In this document: positions 35,010-42,543 of the stretch, piece after piece
Layout: every line of letters begins with the position of its first letter
Numbering within the stretch: position 1 is the first letter of the stretch
DNA from: an uncultured Myroides sp.
GTDB taxonomy: Bacteria > Bacteroidota > Bacteroidia > Flavobacteriales > Flavobacteriaceae
Length of the DNA: 64,000 nt
Assembly: GCA_913777665.1 (NCBI GenBank)
Contig: CAJYTF010000026.1
Location: forward strand, 55,226 to 119,225
Direction of reading: 5' to 3'
Translations under genes and position numbers: made by a program
The notes under the pieces: model-generated
What the model was told of the DNA's origin: nothing
The model's database searches: none
Seen by the model: the letters and a program-made list of their open reading frames with translations, nothing else

Positions 35010-36782
35010 ATGTCTCAAATAGGTAGATTATTCGATATTCCTTATTACCAGTTGCAAAATTATCCGTTGCAAAAAGCATTTACAACAAAATACAACGGCG
35101 TTTGGAAATCAACAAGTATTCAGGAATATATTGAACAAGCAAATTATGTTTCAAAAGCATTACTTGCCATGGGTGTTAAAAAAGGCGATAAAATTGCCTT
35201 GATAACCTCTACAAACAGAACCGAATGGAATATTATGGACATTGGTATTTTACAGACCGGAGCGGTTACTGTACCTATTTATCCTACCATTTCAGAACAC
35301 GATTACGAATACATTATAAAGCATTCAGAAAGTGTGTATGTTTTTGTTTCCGATAAAGTTATTTTAGATAAGTTAGATAAAGTAAAGTTCAATATTCCAA
35401 AGCTTCGAGGCATTTATTCGTTCGATGAAATTCCGGGATGCGCCAATTGGAAAGATATTATTACTGCCGGTAAAGATGCTTTGAACGATGCCGATGTGGA
35501 AGCTGCGAAAGCCAGTGTAACTCCAGACGATTTAGCGTCGATCATTTATACATCGGGAACCACAGGTACACCAAAAGGTGTTTTACTAACGCATAATAAC
35601 ATCATCAGCAATGTTTTAGGATCCGAAGAGCGTGTCCCTTTTGATAGAGGAAGTTACACTGCATTGAGTTTTTTGCCATGCTGTCATATTTTTGAGCGAA
35701 TGATTCTGTATCTGTTCCAATATATGGGTGTATCGATTTATTTTGCGGAATCTATCGAGAAAATTTCCGATAACCTGCAAGAAGTTAAACCACAGGTTAT
35801 GACGGTTGTTCCAAGGGTTTTAGAGAAAGTGTTTGATAAAATTTATGCCAAAGGATCTGAACTTTCGGGCATTAAAAAAGCATTGTTCTTTTGGGCATTG
35901 CGTTTGGCAGAAGATTTTAAACCATACGGAGCAAACGGCGGTTTTTATGAATTTAAACTGAAAATTGCCCGCAAACTGATTTTCTCTAAATGGCATGCTG
36001 CTTTGGGTGGAAATTTAGAATTGCTGGTATCGGGTTCTGCCCCATTATCGCCTCGTTTGGCTCGAATTTTTGGTGGAGCAGATATTCCGGTGATGGAAGG
36101 ATACGGTTTAACCGAAACTTCTCCGGTAATTTCTGTAAACGACCAGCGAAACAATGGTTGGAAAATTGGATCGGTAGGTAGAGTTTTAAGTAATGTTACG
36201 GTTAAAATTGGCGAAGACGGCGAAATACTTTGCCAAGGACCATCGATTGCTGAAGGATATTATAAAGACGAAGAAAAAACCAAAGAAGCTTTTGCAGATG
36301 GCTGGTTCCACACGGGAGATATCGGTGTAGTTGATGCCGACGGATTTTTATTTATTACCGACCGTAAAAAAGAAATGTTTAAAACAAGTGGCGGGAAATA
36401 CGTTGCGCCGCAAATGATTGAAAATGCCATGAAACAATCTCGTTTTATAGAGCAGATTATGGTGGTGGGAGAAGGACAAAAAATGCCAGCAGCGTTGATT
36501 CAGCCAAATTTCGATTTTATTAAAGAATGGGCAAACCGCAACAAAGTAAATGTTGGTTTTTCGTTAGACGAAGTGGTAAATAACGAATTGGTTATAGAAC
36601 GCCTGCAAAAAGAAATAGATTTAATTAATCCGCAGTTTGGTAAATGGGAACAAATTAAAAAGTTTGCACTAACACCAAATATCTGGGCAATTGATACAGG
36701 CGAACTAACCCCAACTTTAAAACTAAAACGTAAAGTTATTTTAGAAAAGTATAAAGATTTGTATGATAAAATGTATTCTTAA
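35010..36782 (+). CDS. Long-chain acyl-CoA synthetase (AMP-dependent, FadD15-like)
   Basis: 590 residues. ANL-superfamily motifs are IIYTSGTTGTPKGVLLTH (AMP binding), GSAPLSPRLARIFGGAD, VMEGYGLTETSPVISVN, GWFHTGDIGVVDADGFLFITDRKKEMFKTSGGKY, and the C-terminal lysine region LTPTLKLKRKVI. It activates long-chain fatty acids with ATP and CoA. The neighbourhood (MarR, FadB-like, thiolase, acyl-CoA dehydrogenase) fits supply of acyl-CoA to beta-oxidation. Not in the same transcript as far as can be seen. Confidence 0.93.
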   Translation: MSQIGRLFDIPYYQLQNYPLQKAFTTKYNGVWKSTSIQEYIEQANYVSKALLAMGVKKGDKIALITSTNRTEWNIMDIGILQTGAVTVPIYPTISEHDYEYIIKHSESVYVFVSDKVILDKLDKVKFNIPKLRGIYSFDEIPGCANWKDIITAGKDALNDADVEAAKASVTPDDLASIIYTSGTTGTPKGVLLTHNNIISNVLGSEERVPFDRGSYTALSFLPCCHIFERMILYLFQYMGVSIYFAESIEKISDNLQEVKPQVMTVVPRVLEKVFDKIYAKGSELSGIKKALFFWALRLAEDFKPYGANGGFYEFKLKIARKLIFSKWHAALGGNLELLVSGSAPLSPRLARIFGGADIPVMEGYGLTETSPVISVNDQRNNGWKIGSVGRVLSNVTVKIGEDGEILCQGPSIAEGYYKDEEKTKEAFADGWFHTGDIGVVDADGFLFITDRKKEMFKTSGGKYVAPQMIENAMKQSRFIEQIMVVGEGQKMPAALIQPNFDFIKEWANRNKVNVGFSLDEVVNNELVIERLQKEIDLINPQFGKWEQIKKFALTPNIWAIDTGELTPTLKLKRKVILEKYKDLYDKMYS

Positions 36783-36792
36783 TTGATTTGAA

Positions 36793-37502
36793 ATGTCAAA
36801 CAATGCAATCATAGTAAATATTCAAAATCCATGTGACGAAAAATGGAATAAGATGCAACCTCATCATAGAGGAAGACTTTGTATGCAATGTTCAAAAGAA
36901 GTTATAAATTTTACAAAATTTGATGATTCGGAAATCATTAAAATTATTGAACAATCAAAAGGTAGAATTTGCGGTAGAATGTCTGTATCGCAATTAGATC
37001 GACCAATTGAAATTCAATCAAAAAAAACAGATCAAAATTATACAAAGCTTTAACGGCTATCTTTTTAATAGGATCAACAGGAAGTGTTCTTGCAACACCT
37101 CTACCCTCGACAACTAACGATTTAAATGTTTCTAAAAACGAATCTAATTACAAAAGAATCAATTTAAAGCAAACAAAAACAGATAGTTTAAAAGATATAA
37201 TAAAAGGACAAGTTTTAACTGAATTAGGGGAACCTTTAGAAGCATCTATATATGTGAAGGAATTAGATTTAATACTTGAAAGTGACTTGGAAGGTAATTT
37301 TCAGATTCTAATCCCTAAAAACTTCTCATTAGATTATTTATCATTAATGATTGAGGGATCGTATCATGAGCCTATTGAAACACATATTTATAAAAATGAT
37401 TTTCATTCTGTATCTAAATTCTATTTAAAAGAGACAGAAGCTTTAACAGGTATTGTAGTTACTAAATATGTAAAAAAAAGATGGTGGCAATTTTGGAAAT
37501 GA
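36793..37502 (+). pseudogene. Zinc-finger/TM/CarboxypepD_reg-like protein split by a frameshift at an A8 run
   Basis: Frame 1 (36793-37053) encodes an N-terminal domain with CDEKWNKMQPHHRGRLCMQC and GRICGRMSVSQLDR, a cysteine-rich, probably metal-binding motif. At A8 (37020-37027) the frame changes. The frame beginning at 37026 continues with a membrane segment (LTAIFLIGSTGSVLA), a spacer, and a carboxypeptidase-regulatory-like beta domain (GQVLTELGEPLEASIYVKE) ending KKRWWQFWK. This order is standard in Bacteroidota for a single ~237-residue protein. A -1 shift on A AAA AAA joins the two parts exactly; alternatively one A has been lost. The ORF-track M at 37254 is internal. Confidence 0.8.
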
Positions 37503-37570
37503 TTTGAATCTTTGCATTAATAATTCTTACAAATAAGAATAAAATATTGTTTTAACGAAAATTTAAATTT

Positions 37571-37596
37571 AAAATAGTATGCGTGCATACTATTTT
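37571..37596. promoter_or_regulatory. Perfect palindromic operator upstream of marR
   Basis: AAAATAGTATGC / GCATACTATTTT, 12-bp arms with a 2-base centre. It ends 6 bases before the -7 element TATATTTG (37602-37609) and would cover the -33 region. This is the size and symmetry expected for a MarR-family dimer site, so autorepression is likely. Confidence 0.65.
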
Positions 37597-37601
37597 TTTA
37601 T

Positions 37602-37609
37602 TATATTTG
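37602..37609 (+). promoter_or_regulatory. -7 element of the marR-fad operon
   Basis: TATATTTG fits TAnnTTTG, 18 bases before the MarR ATG. Confidence 0.55.
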
Positions 37610-37627
37610 GTATAACTAAATAAATTC

Positions 37628-38056
37628 ATGAAAAATAAAACGCTCGATTCAGTAATAAAAAATACTTGGCAAGCCATTGCCCGCATGTATAACGAAGAAG
37701 CTTCGCAATACGGTGCAAGTATGGCACTTGGGTATGCTTTATTAAACATAGATAAAGAAGGAACGCCTTCTACCGCTTTGGCGCCACGTTTGGGTATGGA
37801 ACCAACAAGTTTAACGCGTACCTTAAAAACAATGGAAGAAAAAGGGTTGATTACTAAAAAGAAAAATCCAAAAGATGGTCGTGGCGTAAATATTTATTTA
37901 ACTCCGTTGGGTGTCGAAAAACGCGGACTATCAAAACAGACGGTAATCAATTTTAATAATAAACTTTTAGAAACCTTTTCGCAACAAGAGATTGATAACT
38001 TTATAGAGATGTCAGAGAAAATTCAGAACATCATCGTAACAAAAAAGAAATTTTAA
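37628..38056 (+). CDS. MarR-family transcriptional regulator of the beta-oxidation operon
   Basis: 142 residues. The winged helix is TALAPRLGMEPTSLTRTLKTMEEKGLITKKKNPKDGRGVNIYLT, with the DGRG wing typical of MarR. The N-terminal and C-terminal helices should form the dimer. It is 21 bases upstream of the FadB-like gene and controlled by a perfect palindrome. A fatty acid or acyl-CoA is the likely ligand, by context only. Confidence 0.92.
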   Translation: MKNKTLDSVIKNTWQAIARMYNEEASQYGASMALGYALLNIDKEGTPSTALAPRLGMEPTSLTRTLKTMEEKGLITKKKNPKDGRGVNIYLTPLGVEKRGLSKQTVINFNNKLLETFSQQEIDNFIEMSEKIQNIIVTKKKF

Positions 38057-38077
38057 GAAACCAAACTTCATATAATT

Positions 38078-40468
38078 ATGAATAGATTAATAAAAAAAGT
38101 GGCTGTTATTGGTTCCGGAATCATGGGTTCGGGCATCGCCTGTCACTTTGCAAACATTGGCGTTCAGGTATTGCTTTTGGATATTATTCCAAACCAATTG
38201 ACCGAAGCCGAAGAAAAAAAAGGACTTACGCTTAACGATAAAGTGGTAAGAAACCGTATGGTGAACGATAATTTGGCAACTGCCTTAAAATCGAACCCCT
38301 CGCCTATTTATGATAAAAAATTTGCCGACAGAATTTCGACAGGAAACACAACGGATGATCTTCCGAAAATTAAAGATGTTGATTGGATTATTGAAGTTGT
38401 TGTTGAACGTTTGGATATTAAAAAGGCAGTTTACGAGCAAATCGAAAAATATCGTAAACCGGGAACTTTGATTACATCTAACACTTCAGGGATTCCGATT
38501 CATTTTATGAGCGAAGGACGAAGCGAAGATTTTCAGGAACATTTCTGCGGAACACACTTTTTTAATCCGGTTAGATACTTAAAATTATTCGAAATTATTC
38601 CAGGACCAAAAACCAAACCTGAAGTCTTATCGTTCTTAAACAATTACGGCGAAAAATTCTTGGGAAAAACATCGGTTGTAGCTAAAGATACTCCGGCATT
38701 TATTGGAAACCGCATTGGTATTTACGGCATCATGAGTCTGTTTCATTTGGTAAAAGAAATGGGTATGACTATTGAAGAAGTCGATAAATTGACCGGTCCG
38801 GTGATTGGCAGACCAAAATCGGCAACTTTCCGTACGGTAGATGTGGTTGGTTTGGATACTTTGGTGCATGTTGCAAATGGTTTGTACGAAAATGTTCCGA
38901 ACGATGAAGCGCACGAATTGTTCAAACTTCCCGATTTTATCAACCACATGATGGAAAATAAATGGTTGGGTAGCAAAACAAAACAAGGTTTCTATAAAAA
39001 AGTTGATAAAGATATTCTTTCACTTGATTTGAATTCATTAGAATATCGCCCGAACAAAAAAGCATCTTTCCAAACATTAGAACTAACCAAAACCATTGAT
39101 AATGTAATTGATCGTTTCAAGGTTTTAGTGAACGGAAAAGACAAAGCTGGCGAATTTTACCGTAAATCTTTTGCGGGTATGTTTGTGTATGTTTCTAACC
39201 GCGTACCCGAAATTACCGATGATTTATATAAGATAGACGATGCCATGAAAGCGGGTTTTGGCTGGGAACACGGACCTTTCCAAATTTGGGATGCCATTGG
39301 TGTTGAAAAAGGTATCGAATTGATAAAAGAAAACGGCGAAAATGTTGCTGAATGGGTTAATGAAATGTTGACATCTGGCAACAAATCTTTCTACACTGTA
39401 AAAGAAGGGGCTACCTATTATTATGATATCGAATCAAAATTGCAAAAGAAAATTCCGGGACAAGATGCGTTCATCATTTTAAACAACATTCGCGATACCA
39501 AAAAAGTTTGGAGCAATGCCGATTCTACTTTGTTTGATTTAGGTGATGGAATTTTAAATCTGGAATTTCATTCAAAAATGAACTCGATTGGTGGTGGTGT
39601 CATTAGTGGAATTAATAAAGCAATCGATCTTGCCGAAAAAGAATACAGCGGTTTGGTTATTGGAAATCAGGCAGCAAATTTCTCTGTCGGTGCCAATTTA
39701 GGAATGATATTTATGATGGCAGTTGAGCAAGAATACGATGAATTGAATTTTGCCATAAAATCGTTCCAAGATACCATGATGCGTATTCGTTATTCAGGTA
39801 TTCCGGTAATTGCAGCTCCACATGGAATGACGCTTGGTGGCGGTTGTGAATTGGTGATGCATTCAGACAAAGCCGTTGCAGCAGCAGAAACTTATATTGG
39901 TTTGGTTGAATTTGGTGTAGGTGTAATTCCTGGCGGTGGCGGATCTAAAGAAATGACGTTACGCGCTTCGGATCAATTCAAAAAGAACGATGTTAAACTG
40001 AATATTCTTCAAGAATATTTCTTAACTGTGGGAACTGCAAAAGTAGCAACATCGGCTTACGAAGGATTTGATAACGGCGTGCTTTTACCAACCAAAGATA
40101 TTGTAGTGGTAAATAAAGACCGACAAATTGCCGAAGCTAAAAAACACGCGTTGTTAATGGCAGAAGCCGGTTACACGCAACCTGTCCAACGAAAAGATAT
40201 TTTGGTTTTGGGTAAACAGGCATTGGGTGCTTTCTTGGTTGGAACAGACGGAATGACTGCTGGAAATTACATTTCTGATCACGATAAAAAAATTGCCAAT
40301 AAACTGGCTTACGTAATGGCAGGTGGTGATTTGTCTGAACCTACATTGGTATCCGAACAATATTTATTAGATCTGGAACGCGAAGCTTTTTTAAGTTTAT
40401 GTACCGAACGTAAAACATTAGAACGTATTCAGTTTATGTTAACTAAAGGGAAACCGTTGCGTAATTAA
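38078..40468 (+). CDS. 3-hydroxyacyl-CoA dehydrogenase / enoyl-CoA hydratase fusion (FadB/FadJ-like)
   Basis: 796 residues. The N-terminal 3-hydroxyacyl-CoA dehydrogenase Rossmann domain has VAVIGSGIMGSGIACHFA and EHFCGTHFFNPVRYLKLFEIIPG. Its C-terminal helical domain and a second HAD C-terminal repeat follow (about 360-430). The C-terminal crotonase domain (about 480-700) has FSVGANLG and AAPHGMTLGGGCELVMHSD with GLVEFGVGVIPGGGGSKEM. This domain order (dehydrogenase first) is the Bacteroidota/FadN type, reversed from E. coli FadB. It performs the middle two steps of beta-oxidation. Confidence 0.93.
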   Translation: MNRLIKKVAVIGSGIMGSGIACHFANIGVQVLLLDIIPNQLTEAEEKKGLTLNDKVVRNRMVNDNLATALKSNPSPIYDKKFADRISTGNTTDDLPKIKDVDWIIEVVVERLDIKKAVYEQIEKYRKPGTLITSNTSGIPIHFMSEGRSEDFQEHFCGTHFFNPVRYLKLFEIIPGPKTKPEVLSFLNNYGEKFLGKTSVVAKDTPAFIGNRIGIYGIMSLFHLVKEMGMTIEEVDKLTGPVIGRPKSATFRTVDVVGLDTLVHVANGLYENVPNDEAHELFKLPDFINHMMENKWLGSKTKQGFYKKVDKDILSLDLNSLEYRPNKKASFQTLELTKTIDNVIDRFKVLVNGKDKAGEFYRKSFAGMFVYVSNRVPEITDDLYKIDDAMKAGFGWEHGPFQIWDAIGVEKGIELIKENGENVAEWVNEMLTSGNKSFYTVKEGATYYYDIESKLQKKIPGQDAFIILNNIRDTKKVWSNADSTLFDLGDGILNLEFHSKMNSIGGGVISGINKAIDLAEKEYSGLVIGNQAANFSVGANLGMIFMMAVEQEYDELNFAIKSFQDTMMRIRYSGIPVIAAPHGMTLGGGCELVMHSDKAVAAAETYIGLVEFGVGVIPGGGGSKEMTLRASDQFKKNDVKLNILQEYFLTVGTAKVATSAYEGFDNGVLLPTKDIVVVNKDRQIAEAKKHALLMAEAGYTQPVQRKDILVLGKQALGAFLVGTDGMTAGNYISDHDKKIANKLAYVMAGGDLSEPTLVSEQYLLDLEREAFLSLCTERKTLERIQFMLTKGKPLRN

Positions 40469-40911
40469 TTAAGAATTGAGTAGTGAGATTTTAGAATTTA
40501 GATTTCTATCGTATGCATAAAATTGAAGATTTAATAGTTTGGAAGAAAGCAATTCAGCTAACAAAAGAAGTTTATTTGCTTTCAGCGAAAATTCCTAATG
40601 ACGAAAAATTTGGAATTATTTCTCAAATTAAAAGATGCTCTGTTTCAATCCCTTCGAATATAGCTGAAGGAGCTGGTAGAAATTCAAATAACGAGTTTAA
40701 ACATTTTTTAGGAATTGCAAATGGATCGTGTTATGAGTTATAAACTCAGTTAATATTAATAAAAGAATTAAATCTAACAAATGAAATAATTGAAATTGAT
40801 TCTTTAATTGAAAAATGTATCGAAATTCAAAAAATGATTTATTCTTTCAAAACAAAAATTGTACAGTCTAATATCTAACATCTCAATACTAAAATCTAAA
40901 AACAAGAAAAT
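40469..40911 (+). repeat. Cassette between fadB-like and thiolase genes: S23-like gene framed by inverted repeats
   Basis: The whole intercistronic gap is a unit. The left arm is at 40476-40505 and the right arm at 40864-40893. In an ungapped hand alignment 23 of 30 positions pair, with shared words TTAGA and TGAGAT. The arms enclose the four-helix-bundle gene remnant. The unit starts at the base after the fadB stop (TTAAGAA). An equivalent unit is at 42094-42543. Confidence 0.6.
40513..40878 (+). pseudogene. Four-helix-bundle (S23/IVP-like) protein gene with a premature stop
   Basis: The frame begins MHKIEDLIVWKKAIQLTKEVY and contains SQIKRCSVSIPSNIAEGAGR, the hallmark of the S23/four-helix-bundle family encoded in 23S rRNA intervening sequences. 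A TAA at 40741-40743 follows GSCYEL. The same frame then continues TQLILIKELNLTNEIIE... to a TAA at 40876-40878, matching the C-terminal helix of the family. A single-base change would restore a ~121-residue protein, so it is a nonsense-mutated copy. The intact relative is 42134-42496. Confidence 0.85.
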
Positions 40912-42093
40912 ATGAAAACAGCATATATAGTAAAAGCTTATAGAACAGCCGTTGGTAAAGCACCAAAAGGATTGTTCCGTTTTAAAAGACCCGATGAATT
41001 GGCGGCAGAAACCATTGAGTTTATGATGAATAAAGTGCCGCAATTAGACAAAAAGCTTATCGATGACGTAATGGTTGGCAACGCCATGCCTGAAGCCGAA
41101 CAAGGTTTAAACATGGCTCGATTAATCTCATTAATGGGATTAAAAATTACCGATGTTCCTGGGGTTACCGTTAACCGTTATTGCGCATCGGGAATTGAAA
41201 CTATTGGTATGGCAACAGCAAAAATTCAGTCTGGAATGGCAGATTGTATCATTGCAGGTGGCGCAGAATCTATGAGTTTTATTCCAATGGGTGGTTACCG
41301 TGCAACGCCTGATTATAAAGTTACAGCTGCCGGTCACGAAGATTATTATTGGGGAATGGGCTTAACTGCCGAAGCTGTTGCAAAGCAGTTTAATGTTTCG
41401 CGTGAAGATCAGGATCAGTTTTCGTTTGAATCGCACATGAAAGCTTTAAAAGCACAGGCAGATGGTAAATTTGATAGCCAAATTGTGCCAATTACCGTTG
41501 AAGATACTTTTATTAATGATAAAGGTAAAAAAGAAACAAAATCGTACGTTGTAACTAAAGACGAAGGTCCACGTGCAGGAACAAGTGTAGAAGCATTAGC
41601 AAAATTAAAACCTGTTTTTGCTGCCGATGGATCTGTTACTGCAGGAAATTCCTCTCAAATGTCCGATGGCGCTGCGTTTGTTTTAGTAATGTCCGAAGAA
41701 ATGGTGAAAGAATTAAACCTAGAACCAATTGCTCGATTGGTAACTTTTGCATCTGCTGGAGTCGAACCACGCATTATGGGAATTGGTCCTGTAAAAGCCA
41801 TTCCAAAAGCATTAAAACAAGCAGGATTACAACAAAACGATATCGAACTGATCGAACTAAACGAAGCCTTTGCAGCGCAATCGTTAGCTGTAATTCGCGA
41901 GTTAGATCTAAATCCTGAAATCATCAACGTAAATGGTGGAGCCATCGCATTAGGTCACCCATTAGGATGTACTGGAGCAAAACTGTCTGTTCAATTATTC
42001 GATGAAATGAAGCGTCGCGGTAATAAATATGGAATGGTAACCATGTGTGTTGGAACTGGACAAGGAACAGCAGGGATCTATGAGTTGCTTTAA
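40912..42093 (+). CDS. Acetyl-CoA acyltransferase (3-ketoacyl-CoA thiolase)
   Basis: 393 residues. The nucleophile cysteine is in NRYCASGIETIGMA, the second-half motifs are NVNGGAIALGHPLGCTGAKL and the catalytic cysteine in MVTMCVGTGQGTAGIYEL. AGGAESMSFIPMGGY is also typical. It cleaves 3-ketoacyl-CoA in the last step of beta-oxidation and is the partner of the FadB-like protein. The start follows the first cassette by 33 bases. Confidence 0.94.
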   Translation: MKTAYIVKAYRTAVGKAPKGLFRFKRPDELAAETIEFMMNKVPQLDKKLIDDVMVGNAMPEAEQGLNMARLISLMGLKITDVPGVTVNRYCASGIETIGMATAKIQSGMADCIIAGGAESMSFIPMGGYRATPDYKVTAAGHEDYYWGMGLTAEAVAKQFNVSREDQDQFSFESHMKALKAQADGKFDSQIVPITVEDTFINDKGKKETKSYVVTKDEGPRAGTSVEALAKLKPVFAADGSVTAGNSSQMSDGAAFVLVMSEEMVKELNLEPIARLVTFASAGVEPRIMGIGPVKAIPKALKQAGLQQNDIELIELNEAFAAQSLAVIRELDLNPEIINVNGGAIALGHPLGCTGAKLSVQLFDEMKRRGNKYGMVTMCVGTGQGTAGIYELL

Positions 42094-42543
42094 TTTAAGA
42101 AGATAGAACATAGAGAAAAGAGAATAGATTGTTATGAATGTAGGAAAGAGACATAATTATAAGAATTTAAAGATTTGGCAATTAGCATTGGAGATAGCTA
42201 ATAACATTTCTGATATTCTATTAAATTTCCCTATTCATGAAAAATACAGCCTTAATTCGCAAATTAGTCGTTGTTCTATTTCAATCCCATCGAATATTGC
42301 AGAAGGTTCTGCGAGAACAGATAAATCTTTTAGTCATTTTCTAGATGTTTCTTTAGGATCATCTTTTGAATTACTCACACAATTACATATTGCACAACAT
42401 AGAAATTATATCAATCAAGAGCTTTTTAATCAACTCGAAAATAAAATAGAAGAATTTCAACGCATGACAATGGCTTTTCAAAACAATTTGAAATAGTCTA
42501 TCATCTATATTCTATTTTCTTTTCTCTCAAAAAAACGTAAACA
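42094..42543 (+). repeat. Cassette between thiolase and acyl-CoA dehydrogenase genes: S23-like gene framed by inverted repeats
   Basis: The second unit also starts right after the stop of the preceding gene with TTTAAGAA. Its arms AGAAGATAGAACATAGA (42098-42114) and TCTATATTCTATTTTCT (42504-42520) pair at 15 of 17 positions. AG-rich sequence on the left and CT-rich on the right extends the possible pairing. It encloses the intact four-helix-bundle gene. Confidence 0.6.
42134..42496 (+). CDS. Four-helix-bundle (S23/IVP-like) protein
   Basis: 120 residues. NYKNLKIWQLALEIANNISDIL, SQISRCSISIPSNIAEGSAR, FSHFLDVSLGSSFELLTQLHIA and the final amphipathic helix match the S23 family in order and length. 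Such proteins pentamerise into a barrel of four-helix bundles and carry a basic surface; related bAvd proteins bind RNA in diversity-generating retroelements. No reverse transcriptase or variable repeat is near, so a DGR is excluded here. It lies in the second fad intergenic cassette. Confidence 0.88.
   Translation: MNVGKRHNYKNLKIWQLALEIANNISDILLNFPIHEKYSLNSQISRCSISIPSNIAEGSARTDKSFSHFLDVSLGSSFELLTQLHIAQHRNYINQELFNQLENKIEEFQRMTMAFQNNLK

Noticed and set aside
37254-37502. Independent ORF of 82 residues
   Set aside because: It is the C-terminal part of the frameshifted gene starting at 36793.
40469-42543. Diversity-generating retroelement suggested by Avd-like four-helix-bundle proteins
   Set aside because: No reverse transcriptase, template repeat or variable repeat was found in the window.
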